Notes under the pieces: generated by a model
Database searches by the model: none
What the model saw: the letters and a program-made list of their open reading frames with translations, nothing else
Told to the model about the DNA's origin: nothing
Assembly (NCBI RefSeq): GCF_007858495.1
Contig: NZ_CP041663.1
Location: 434,001 to 498,000 of the forward strand
Source of the DNA: Mycoplasma anserisalpingitidis
Lineage (GTDB): Bacteria > Bacillota_I > Bacilli_A > Mycoplasmatales > Metamycoplasmataceae
Direction: 5' to 3'
DNA length: 64,000 nucleotides
Program-made: the position numbers and the translations under genes
Shown: piece by piece, positions 46,462 through 56,304 of the stretch
How positions within the stretch are numbered: position 1 is the first letter of the stretch
Layout: each line of letters starts with the position of its first letter

Positions 46462-47430
46462 ATGATTAAAAAAATTAATGATAAGAAGAAAATATTAATA
46501 AAAAGTTTATTTAGAATTAATTTCCCTTGGTTTATTACAATTTCAATTTTAGTAGCAATATCTTTGCTTATGATTTTATCAACAATACCTTGAATTGTTA
46601 ATCATAGAGATAATATTACATGAAATATATATAACAATTCTTATGGATGATATTCTGTTTGAGTAAGTTCAATATTCAAAAATGGAATATTTAGTTTTAG
46701 TAATTACTCTTTTAGTTCAAATAGTTTTTTAACAATTTTAATTGTTGTATTTTTCATAATTTTAGAATACAAAGTCAATAGTATTTATTTCAAAAAGCAT
46801 GCAATGCAACTAACTGAAGAAAAAAACATTAAATATATCCCGCTCATTTCATCAATTTCGTTATGTTTATATACTTTTCTTACTTTTATAATTGTTGATC
46901 TTGTAATTTTTGCTGTATTAAAGGACGTAAGAAATCAATTGATTAATGGTGCTAATTTTGCTTTTCAAAATTTTAATATTAATTTTTGAAAAAGTGAATT
47001 TATAGTTATAGTTGAACAAACCGTTCATTACATTTTTTTAGTAGGATTAATTTATTTAATAATTGATTTTTACAGATATAAAATAAGTAATACTACCTGA
47101 GTAAAAATTAGTTTATTAATTCTAATTTTCTCAGTAGTTATTCCGTTTGTTTTAATAATGCTTTGAAGAATAATTTTTAATGTATATCCTAATCAGATAC
47201 CATTGAAAATTATTCAATGAATAGTTATTATATCAAATCCTTTTGACAGTAGTTTTATCGGAGCGTATCCATTGTTTAGTGAAGTGTTTTTTTTAGAATC
47301 AGAAGAAACACAAAAGTTAATAATTGCTAATATTGAAAATATTAAGTGAATTATAAAAGGAATTTATGTAGCTTTCGCAATAATTTATGTTATATTTCAC
47401 TTCATTTTCAAAAATAGAAAACATGAATAA
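46462..47430 (+). CDS. ABC permease-like membrane protein, orphan copy
   Basis: This 322-aa protein has about six membrane segments and is a paralogue of the permeases at 49416 and 53086: it shares the start pattern (LIKSLFRINFPWFITISILV), KNIKYIPLISS, the YLIIDF.RYKIS segment, and a late SNPFDS before the last helices (NPFDEWYLFYI in the others). It has no ATPase gene after it; the next gene is an S8 protease. It is probably what is left of a third cassette, or it may share the ATPases of the other two. TGA codons are Trp. Confidence 0.75.
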
Positions 47431-47570
47431 ATTTTATATTTTGTTTAGTTTAATATGTAAAAGAATAGCATTTATATCTAATTGAAACTATGAAAATATT
47501 GAAATTTATGATGAAAAAAATAAAAAAATATTGTTATTGATATAATTTAAATATGGTAGATGGAGGATTT

Positions 47571-49412
47571 ATGAAAAGAAATAAAAAAATGTCTTTTTTA
47601 CTTGTTAGTAGTGTTTCATTGATAGCATCACCTTTAATTAGTTATAATACAAATACTACAATTAACAAGAGCTCAAAGATAGTTTTTGAAGGATTCGAGG
47701 GATTTGAGGTTCAAAGTGTTAAAGAATTTGAACAATTTGATAATAAAAATGAAAAAAGTAAATTACCATTCATGTTAATTCTAAATGAAAATATGTCTAA
47801 TGATGAGTTATCGGATATGATGGAAAAAATAAGAAATTTTGATTCAATTATCAAAATTTCAAGAAGTAAAGTTTTAGATAATTATTTAATGGGTTCGCTA
47901 AAAAATGATAAAACCAAACTTAAAAAAATATTTGAATTTTTCGAAAATAATCAGTACATATCCAATGTATACATAAATTATAGTTCTAATTTGATAGTAG
48001 AGTCAACTCCAAACGATGATGTAAAATTTGAATCATATAAATCTTATGATGGTTATTTGAATAATTTCATATCAAATAATTACACTAAAGAGTTCAGAGA
48101 TGAAATTATTGATAAATTCAAGGATTATATGTGATATGACAACAAGCGAATTGGTATTGGTGTATTAGAGGTAGGTGATGAAACTAAATGGTGAAATCAC
48201 AATGCATTAATAAATGAAAAAGATGAGTTTTATTTCGACATATCAAAAGATACCAAACAAATAATCGTTAATGACCAATCAACATTTTATGTACCTCCTT
48301 TTTGAAATATAAAACCACAATATGGTATACATTCTACACAAGTAGCATCTATAATTGGTGGAAAAAACGGTGTTAATCCATTATTAAAACTATACGGCGT
48401 TAAATTGAACACATTAAATAATGACGATGTTTATAAATCTCTAGATGATGAAATTAGTTATTTAACAAGACAAAAAGATGTAAAAGTAATCAATAATTCT
48501 TGAGGTGAAAAAAATCCATCAAATAAATTGTATAAATATAACTCGTATTCAAGATATTTTGACGAAGTAGCTAAAAAATTTCCAGAGATAATTTTCGTAT
48601 TTTCAGCAGGTAATAACGGAGGCGAAGAGAACGAACAAAAAAGAAAGCTAAATGCTGAGAAACTATCTTATAATTCGATAATGGTCGGATCGAATAATAG
48701 TATAGGGAGCGTATCAGGTTTTTCATCATATAATTCTGATACAGGTAAAAGTGTTTTATTATTGGCGAATGGTACAAATTATAAATTTAAAGATGGTTAT
48801 GAATCAGGTACAAGTTATGCTGCACCATTTATATCAGGTGTTTTAGGAAACACTTTGGTTAAATATGAAGATAAATATGACTACGGAAAAAATAACATTA
48901 TTGCAATGGCTACATTGGCAGCATCTACATCTAACGAAAGAAACTACAATTCACACAGTCAATCAAAACTAAATCCAAGAGTTGGTGCTGGAATATTAGA
49001 TTATTCTAAATTAGACCAAGCTTTTAACAATTTAAAATATATAAAATGATTAAAAGACAAAAGCAAGGTGAATAATACACCTAACAAAAATACAGATAAA
49101 AAAGAAGTATCTATCAATAATATTACAATTGAAAAAGGTAAAACAATACGAATATCATTAGCTTGAGAATTTGATGGAAAAACATTTTATAATAGTGATA
49201 AAACAAAACCTAATGTAAAAGATTTTGACTTATATCTTTATGATGAAAACGATAAATTGCTAGCATCATCTAAGGATGAAAGGCATAATATAGAATTCAT
49301 TAAATTTAAAACTACTGAAACTGGAAATTATAAAATTAAAATTTATGATTCCTCATACGATCCTTATAATGAACAAGAATGAGAACTTGCATTGACTTGA
49401 ACTATTGGATAA
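47571..49412 (+). CDS. S8 subtilisin-like serine protease, copy 1
   Basis: The 613-aa protein has a signal sequence (KMSFLLVSSVSLIASPL), a propeptide-like region to about residue 150, and the S8 domain: GIGVLEVGDET (where subtilisins have the catalytic Asp, here Glu200), QYGIHSTQVASII (catalytic His), NNSWG, FSAGNNGG (oxyanion Asn) and SGTSYAAPFISGVLG (catalytic Ser). The last 110 residues look like a PPC-type beta-sandwich (IRISLAWEFDG, FDLYLYDEN, GNYKIKIYD). The start follows GGAGG. It is a secreted or surface protease. The permease gene begins 3 bases after its stop, so both are cotranslated. TGA codons are Trp. Confidence 0.88.
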
Positions 49413-49415
49413 CTT

Positions 49416-50333
49416 ATGAAAAAAATATTACTATTAAAGATTTTATTTAAACAAAATATTCGTTGAGTATCAGCAACAATAATAGGAATAGTTATAGTTC
49501 TAGGATTCTGCTTATCCGCTGTACCTTTTGTTGTAAAATTACCTAGTTCATCGTTAGAATCGACAATAGATTGAGAATATAGCGCATACGATAAATATGC
49601 AAACGTTGTTTTTTCTTATTATTTTAAGAAAGGTACATTTAATTTTATAACTGAAAATTTATTAACTTTAGGCTATTTTACAATTATTAATTCTATATTT
49701 GTAATCAAATATAATTTCAAATTAAAAAATATTTATCAAATTAAAAGACTTAATAACCTTATAAGTTCTAATAAACTAAATTATATTCCATTAATAGTTT
49801 CTGGATCATTATTCTTAGTAACTCTTCTTAGCTTTTTAGTATTCGATATATTTTTCATTAATATCATTGTGGCACAAAAAAAAGACTATTTAAGTTTACA
49901 AATAAATAAATTATGATTACAAGAAGTAAAAAATTTATTAAACAGTATATTACATTATATTTTTGTGTTAGGAATTTGTTATTTAATTATTGATTTAGCA
50001 AAATATAGAATTTCTAAATTTGTATCATTAAAATTAATTTTCATTATTTTGTCAATAATATTAATCATACCTTTCATTTTAAACACAATAAACCAATCGT
50101 TGGTTGATTCAAACGGAAGCTTTTTAAATAAAATTTTGGATTTATTTAGATTTATTCTAAATCCATTTGATGAATGATATTTATTTTATATAGGTAGTGC
50201 TAAAGAATATATGAGAAATTTTTCTTTTGAAAACATAGAACAAATTTATCAAGTTTTAAGAATAATTTACTCTTTAGTTGCTTTATCATACATAATATAT
50301 CATTTTAAAGCAAACAGAGGTAAATATGAGTAA
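49416..50333 (+). CDS. ABC transporter permease of cassette 1
   Basis: The 305-aa protein has about six membrane helices: one near the start (VSATIIGIVIVLGFCLSAV), a pair around residues 80-145, and the rest in the C-terminal half. LKNIYQIKRLNNLISS and LNPFDEWYLFYIGSAKEYM are shared with the copy at 53086. It overlaps the ATPase gene by 8 bases (ATGAGTAA), so the two are the membrane and motor parts of one transporter. The substrate is unknown; the tight link to a secreted protease suggests export of, or protection from, a peptide. Confidence 0.8.
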
Positions 50334-51075
50334 TGTAATTTTAGAAGTCAAAGACATTAAAAAAAGTTTTAAAAGTAGACACATTTCTTCGAAAATACTT
50401 GAGGTACTAAAAGGGATTAATTTAGAAGTAAAAGAACAACAAAAAATAGCAATCGTTGGTAAAAATGGTTCAGGTAAAACTACCTTAGCTAAAATCATTG
50501 CTGGTTTTACTCAACAAACTTCTGGTGAGGTTTTATACAATTATGATTTTGAAATCTCTCCAAAGGAAAAGATAGCATTACAATTTCAAAGTGAAATAGA
50601 TTTTTATAGACCATACGTTAAAAATATATATAAAGATTTAATTTTAGGATTTAAAAAATTCCTAGATATGGAATTTGTTAATAAACTTGATGAAATTTTA
50701 ATGATAAATAAACTCATGAAACGTAGATATGATCGTCTTAGTGGCGGTGAACGTAAAAAAGTTGATTTATTCTTTACTTTATATAATAAACCTAAAATTG
50801 TTATATTAGATGAATTTACCTCTGGTTTAGATACTGATACTAGAGTAAAAATTAGAGAAGTAGTTGAGAATTACATTGATAAATATCAAGCAACTTTAAT
50901 TTTAATCAGTCATAATGCTAATGAAATAAGAAAACTGGCTAATGAAATTTATGTTTTAGAAGATGGTGTTTTTAATAACCATATCGAAAATATCCAAGGT
51001 AAATTTGCCAATGACGATGATTTAGAAACATTTATTCGTCAAATAACTAATACTATTACTGAAGTTAAACTTTAA
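50326..51075 (+). CDS. ABC transporter ATPase of cassette 1
   Basis: A single ABC domain of 249 aa: Walker A VGKNGSGKTTLAK, Q-loop LQFQSE, signature LSGGERKKV, Walker B IVILDEFTSGLD and H-loop LISHN. The C-terminal 35 residues (NIQGKFANDDDLETFIRQIT) follow the nucleotide-binding domain. From base 50440 to the end it is almost identical in DNA to the ATPase at 54011 (about nine differences in 636 bases), while the first 114 bases are clearly different. A terminator follows. Confidence 0.93.
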   Translation: MSNVILEVKDIKKSFKSRHISSKILEVLKGINLEVKEQQKIAIVGKNGSGKTTLAKIIAGFTQQTSGEVLYNYDFEISPKEKIALQFQSEIDFYRPYVKNIYKDLILGFKKFLDMEFVNKLDEILMINKLMKRRYDRLSGGERKKVDLFFTLYNKPKIVILDEFTSGLDTDTRVKIREVVENYIDKYQATLILISHNANEIRKLANEIYVLEDGVFNNHIENIQGKFANDDDLETFIRQITNTITEVKL

Positions 51076-51080
51076 GGACT

Positions 51081-51108
51081 AAGCAATCAACTTGATTGCT
51101 TTTTTTAA
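51081..51108 (+). terminator. Terminator of cassette 1
   Basis: AAGCAATCAA and TTGATTGCTT form a hairpin followed by TTTTTT. Confidence 0.88.
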
Positions 51109-51224
51109 ATAAAAAAGTATCGTTAAATTTGTTTTCTATTTTATAGTATGAATGAATGTATTTCATCAAATGTGGAAACGATAACATTAATGATATAATT
51201 TTAAAGTATTAAAAAGAGGTATTT

Positions 51225-53093
51225 ATGAAAAAAAGCAAAAAATTTTATTCACTATTATTAACTGGTGCCATTGTTACAACATCAACATCACTTATCAGTA
51301 TAAAATCAAATGAAAAAGAAATAGAAAAATCTAAAATAATTATTGAAGGTTTACAAAACTTTAATAATTTATCAATTCATGACATCGATCAAGAAAGTGA
51401 AAAAATAGATAATTCCAAATTATCGTTACTTATAGTTTTAAAAGAAAATATATCCAAAGATGAAGTAAGCAAAATAATTGAAAAATTTAGTAATTTTAAA
51501 TGTAGTATAGGAATAGAGGAAAGTAAATTATTAAATAATTTTTTAATAGGTTCTGTTGATTTAAAAGAGAATGATAATAAATTATTATTTGATTTTTTAG
51601 AAAAAAATAAATTTATTAATGTGGTATACGTGAATGTTGAAAGCGAATTTATAGACACAAGCATTTATCACACCGAGGCAAAAGCCCAAGAATATAAATT
51701 TGAAACTTTATATATGAAAAATTTCAAAGTCAATAAATATACTGTTGATTTTAGAGATGACATCATTGATAAATTCAGAGATTACATAAATAAAAACAAT
51801 GATGATAGAATAGGTGTGGGTGTTTTAGAAGTAGGAGATAAAACTGATTGATTCAACCATAACGCTTTAATTGAAAATGTTGAAGATTACTACTTTGATA
51901 CATCAAAAGAAACAGGGCATATTATAATAAACGATTGATCTAAATTTTATGTACCTCCTTTTTGAAATATTAAACCTCAATACGGAAAACATGCAACACA
52001 TGTAGCTTCTATTATAGCTGGAAAAAATGGAGTAAATCCATACTTAAAATTATATGGTGTTAAATTGAATTTATTAAATGACAAAAATAATGTATATAAA
52101 GCATTAGAAGATGAAGTCCTATATTTAATTAAACAAAAAGATTTGAAGATAGTAAATTCATCATGAGGTTTAATAACAAATGACGAAAATTTAAGAAAAT
52201 ACAATTCATATTCACATTATTTTGATGAAGTTGCTAGAAAAAATCCCGAAATATTGTTTGTCTTTGCTGCCGGAAATAATGGTGATGAAGTTTCGATTGA
52301 AAAAAGAAAATTATCCGGTCCGCAGCTTTCGTATAATTCTATTATTGTAGGATCAAATAATGCTAATAGAGAAACTAGTGATTTCTCTTCATATGGATCG
52401 AATTCTGGAAAGAAAGTTTTATTATTAGCTAATGGTGAAAATTACGATTTTAAGCAAAAACCAAATTCAAAGGGAACTAGTTATTCGGCACCGTTCATTT
52501 CCGGAGTATTAGGTAACACTTTAATAGAATATGCCGACAAATATGACTATGGTAAAAACAATATTATAGCAATGGCCGTTTTATCGTCCTCTACATCATT
52601 AGAATTCTCACAAAAAGGCAAAGATTTTCAATCTGGATTAGATGATAAATTTGGTTCTGGTGTATTTAATTATTCTAAGTTAGATCAAGCTTTTAGTAAT
52701 CTTAAATATATTAGATGAGATAGAGAAAAAAGCACTATAAATAACAAAAATAATCCAAAAACAACCAAAAACGAAATTATAATTGATGACCTTGAATTTA
52801 AGCCAAATTCAAATATAAGAATGTCTTTAGCTTGAGAATTTAATGCTGAAACATTTTATGAAAAAGATGAAACCAAGCCGGATTTAAATGACTTTGATTT
52901 ATATATAATAGATGAAGATAATAAAATAATTGCTAAATCAGTTACTGAAAAAAATAATATTGAATATTTAAGATTCAAAACCAATGAAAAAACAAAATAC
53001 AAAATTAAAATAACAAATTCGCGATTCGATCCATATAAAAATAATAATATTGAATTAGCTTTAAGTTGAAGTGTAGATGGTAAATATGAATAA
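51225..53093 (+). CDS. S8 subtilisin-like serine protease, copy 2
   Basis: The 622-aa paralogue of the protease at 47571 has the same layout: signal sequence (YSLLLTGAIVTTSTSLIS), propeptide-like region, then GVGVLEVGDKTD (again Glu in place of the usual Asp), QYGKHATHVASIIAG (His), FAAGNNGD (oxyanion Asn), GTSYSAPFISGVLG (Ser) and a C-terminal beta-sandwich (IRMSLAWEFNA, FDLYIIDED). Around the His it has the classical HxTHVA pattern, whereas copy 1 has Gln in place of the second His. The two proteases are much more diverged than the two ATPases. Its end overlaps the permease start by 8 bases. Confidence 0.88.
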
Positions 53094-54018
53094 AAAAATA
53101 TACAAAAAATTTATCTTTATAAAATTAATACTTAAACAAAATTTTTGATGGATACTATCAGTTTTAATAGGATTAGTAATAATTTTTAGTTTTATTTCTT
53201 TAACAATTCCTTGAGCGTTAAAGCAGGATAAAACATATAATATCGGACGCGGGCCGGAACAAAGTCGCTTTGATGATTTTGCTCGGATGATTTTTCACTT
53301 GTATTTCGAAAAAGGATCGCTTCAATTCATAAATACAAATTTCTTTGTTTTAGGTTATTTAACATTTATAAATATAATTTATATAGTTAAATATAATTTC
53401 AGACTTAAAAATGTATTTCAAATAAAGAAACTAAATTCTTTAATTAAAGCTAAAAATATAAAGTTTATTCCATTAATTTTTTCATTATTATTATTTATTT
53501 TTACAATTGGTTCAATATTAATTTATGATGTGTGTTATTACAAAAACGTTTTAAACGTTCAAAAAGATATATTTTATCTTGATTTAAGTAAATTTTGAAT
53601 AGATGAATTTTATGTCGTACTTAAATTATTTCTTCATTATATATTTATTATAGGCTTAGTTTACTTGTTTATTGATATTTTCAAATTCGGAGTTTCAAAA
53701 TTTATCACTCTTAAAATTGTATCTTTAATCTCACTGATAGTTATAGTTTTACCTGCTATATTATGAATAGTAAACTCAAGTATAAGACCAATCGATTCTT
53801 CAAATGAAACTAATAAAACTATTCATTTTGTGACATTGTTATTAAATCCTTTTGATGAATGATATTTATTTTATATAGCTACTATGAAAGAATTTATCGA
53901 AAGTTACTCATTAGAAAATCATGAACACATTCGTTATATACTTAGAATAATTTATTCTTCTTTAGGGTTCTTATACACTATATATCATTTTGTAGCAAAT
54001 AGGGGAAAATATGAGTAA
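53086..54018 (+). CDS. ABC transporter permease of cassette 2
   Basis: The 310-aa paralogue of the permease at 49416 has about six membrane helices, a start pattern IKLILKQNFWWILSVLIGL, LKNVFQIKKLNSLIKAKN and LNPFDEWYLFYIATMKEF. It overlaps both neighbours by 8 bases: the protease before it and the ATPase after it (ATGAGTAA), so all three cassette genes are coupled. TGA codons are Trp. Confidence 0.8.
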
Positions 54019-54760
54019 TGTAATTTTAGAAGTTAAAGATATTAAAAAGAGTTTTAAAAGTAGACATATTTCATTTAAGAAACTTGAAGTATTAAAAGGT
54101 ATTAATCTAACAGTGAGCGAACACCAAAAAATAGCAATCGTTGGTAAAAATGGTTCAGGTAAAACTACCTTAGCTAAAATCATTGCTGGTTTTACTCAAC
54201 AAACTTCTGGTGAGGTTTTATACAATTATGATTTTGAAATCTCTCCAAAGGAAAAGATAGCATTACAATTTCAAAGTGAAATAGATTTTTATAGACCATA
54301 CGTTAAAAATATATATAAAGATTTAATTTTAGGATTTAAAAAATTCCTAGATATGGAATTTGTTAATAAACTTGATGAAATTTTAATGATAAATAAACTT
54401 ATGAAACGTAGATATGATCGTCTTAGTGGTGGTGAACGTAAAAAAGTTGACTTGTTCTTTACTTTATATAATAAACCTAAAATTGTTATATTAGATGAAT
54501 TTACCTCTGGTTTAGATACTGATACTAGAGTAAAAATTAGAGAAGTAGTTGAGAATTACATTGATAAATATCAAGCAACTTTAATTTTAATTAGTCATAA
54601 TGCTAATGAAATAAGAAAACTAGCTAATGAAATTTATGTTTTAGAAGATGGTATTTTTAATAACCATATCGAAAATATCCAAGGTAAATTTGCCAATGAC
54701 GACGATTTAGAAACATTTATTCGTAAAATAACTAATACTATTACTGAAGTTAAACTTTAA
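54011..54760 (+). CDS. ABC transporter ATPase of cassette 2
   Basis: A 249-aa ABC ATPase with the same motifs as the copy at 50326: VGKNGSGKTTLAK, LSGGERKKV, IVILDEFTSGLD and LISHN. Apart from the first 38 residues, the two proteins differ at only about two positions (a Val/Ile and a Gln/Lys), which indicates a recent copy or gene conversion. Its terminator 7 bases after the stop is split by the second IS30 element. Confidence 0.93.
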   Translation: MSNVILEVKDIKKSFKSRHISFKKLEVLKGINLTVSEHQKIAIVGKNGSGKTTLAKIIAGFTQQTSGEVLYNYDFEISPKEKIALQFQSEIDFYRPYVKNIYKDLILGFKKFLDMEFVNKLDEILMINKLMKRRYDRLSGGERKKVDLFFTLYNKPKIVILDEFTSGLDTDTRVKIREVVENYIDKYQATLILISHNANEIRKLANEIYVLEDGIFNNHIENIQGKFANDDDLETFIRKITNTITEVKL

Positions 54761-54766
54761 GGACTA

Positions 54767-54784
54767 AGCAATCTATGTGATTGC
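54767..54784. repeat. Target duplication of the second IS30 element, left copy
   Basis: AGCAATCTATGTGATTGC, the hairpin of the cassette 2 terminator, stands on both sides of the element. This copy is no longer followed by a T run. Confidence 0.88.
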
Positions 54785-54856
54785 CCTTGATTATACTTTC
54801 AAGTGCAAACATATTTGTGTTTGTGCTTTTTAGTTTAAATTAGTTTAAAATAAAAA

Positions 54857-54896
54857 AAGAGAAACCAACTAAAACCAAACAACGTTTCTCTTTTAA
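54857..54896 (+). other. Hairpin at the IS left end
   Basis: AAAAGAGAAAC and GTTTCTCTTTT form a strong stem before the transposase gene. It may stop transcription that enters from outside and so limit transposase synthesis. Confidence 0.6.
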
Positions 54897-54920
54897 CCCT
54901 TAAATTTGAAATGAGGTCAT

Positions 54921-55931
54921 ATGAATTATACACAATTAAAACCAGAAGAAAGATTAATTATTGAAATCAACTACAGTTCCAAAACATTAAAAGAAATTGC
55001 AGAAATGTTAAAAAGATCTGTAAGTACAATCTCTAGAGAAGTTAAACGAAATTCGAATATCTATGGAGAATATGATGCTGCATACGCTAATAAAAAAACT
55101 AAAATTCGAAAATGCTATTCAAGGAATCATAATGCTTTTGCAGACAAAGAATTTAATGATTTCTTTGCAGCACACTATGAAAAAAATTACCATGGAGTTG
55201 AAGCTACTCTTAAACTTTATCAGGAAAAAACAGGTAAAAAAGGTTATTCTATCAGAACTATTTACAAGTGAATTAAATTAAATATTTGAGTCCTGAAAAT
55301 GAAAAATCGTTTAAGAAAAGGTTATGTTAAGAATGGTAAAAGAAAGACTGATTATAAGATTAGATTAACTCATGGTAACAAGTTTGTTTTCCCTATACCT
55401 ATGCGGCCTAAAAGTATAGAAACTAGAAAAAAATGGGGTCATTGAGAAATTGACTTAGTTATTGGAAGAAAGGGAAAGGGATATCACAACTTACTAACTT
55501 TAACAGAAAGAAAAACACGTTTTACCATTATAAAAAAGGTCACTAGCAAATTTTGATTTGAGATAAACAAGGTGCTGAATGAAATAATTAAGGATTATCC
55601 ATTCCCATTTTTATCAATAACTTCTGATAATGGATTTGAATTCCAAGCCTTGGGATTAGTAGCCTATAAAAATGACTTATTAATTTATAAAGCACAACCA
55701 TATTGTTCATTTCAAAGAGGTTCGAATGAACATTTAAATGGACTAATTCGTAGAAAATTCAAAAAAGGATTTGATTTTACAGAACTGAATGACGAAGAAG
55801 TTCAAGAACTTCAAGATGAAATAAACAATATGCCAAGAAAAATTTTTGGTTTTAAATCTTCTAGAGAAATGGCTGAACAAGAGTTAAATATAGAAATGAT
55901 TTTGCTAGATCTATTACCTAATCTTGAATAA
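54921..55931 (+). CDS. IS30-family transposase of the second element
   Basis: The 336-aa protein is a classical IS30 transposase: N-terminal helix-turn-helix MNYTQLKPEERLIIEI and KEIAEMLKRSVSTISREVKRN, then the DDE domain with GHWEIDLVIGRKGKG, ITSDNGFEFQ and SFQRGSNEHLNGLIRRKFKKG, where the first Asp, second Asp and Glu lie. TGA codons are Trp. The gene is whole. GAGGTC precedes the ATG and a terminator-like hairpin (ATGTGGTC/GACCACAT) follows directly. Confidence 0.94.
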
Positions 55932-56248
55932 TAAAATGTGGTCTTTGACCACATATATCCCAATTTCAACCACAATACGTTTTACATAATTATTTTGTTG
56001 ATAAACTTTCCACTCAAACGCCGTGGAGAGGCTTTTGATTTTTTCCGTTATTAAACCACACTTCTAATGTGGTTCTTTTTCTCTACGCTCAGTCGCCACT
56101 CTGGCTTTTCTTTTTAAAAATTTATAGGGAAGCGTCCTAACGGACTGATCTGCTCAAGCGCCGCAAGGCTTCTTTTCTCAAAAAATCTGCCAATTTTAAT
56201 GTAAAATATTGTTAAGAGAAGCGTTTGCACTTCAAGGTTTAAAAAAGG
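55932..56248 (+). other. Non-coding, hairpin-rich 3' part of the second IS
   Basis: After the transposase terminator at 55936-55955 come about 300 bases with no gene but with several short hairpins and T runs: ACCACA/TGTGGT with TTCTTTTTC (about 56043-56073), GCCA/TGGC with TTTTCTTTTT (about 56094-56117), and GCC/GGC near 56159-56171. The segment is clearly richer in G and C than the surroundings. Its role is not known. Confidence 0.5.
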
Positions 56249-56272
56249 AGCAATCTATGTGATTGCTTTTTT
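56249..56272 (+). terminator. Right target copy with the displaced terminator T run
   Basis: AGCAATCTATGTGATTGC (56249-56266) is the second copy of the 18-bp duplication and here still carries its TTTTTT tail. It would end transcripts leaving the IS. Confidence 0.8.
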
Positions 56273-56279
56273 AATTAAA

Positions 56280-56300
56280 TAAAAAGTCACAATGTGACTT
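56280..56300 (-). terminator. Terminator after der
   Basis: On the minus strand AAGTCACA, TT and TGTGACTT form a hairpin followed by TTTATTT. Confidence 0.8.
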
Positions 56301-56304
56301 AATA

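Larger units (their letters stand above)
54785..56248 (+). mobile_element. Second IS30-family insertion sequence, 1464 bp
   Basis: The ends are imperfect inverted repeats of about 26 bases: CCTTGATTATACTTTCAAGTG at the left against CCTTTTTTAAACCTTGAAGTG on the reverse strand of the right, both going on to CAAAC. 18-bp direct repeats flank it. It carries an intact transposase on the plus strand and about 300 non-coding bases after it. It differs from the element at 42938 in ends and in transposase sequence, so two types of IS30 element are present. Confidence 0.88.

Noticed and set aside
46213-54760. MIB-MIP immunoglobulin-binding and cleavage system
   Set aside because: The proteases are S8 subtilisin-like and not of the DUF31/MIP type, and no MIB-like protein is seen.
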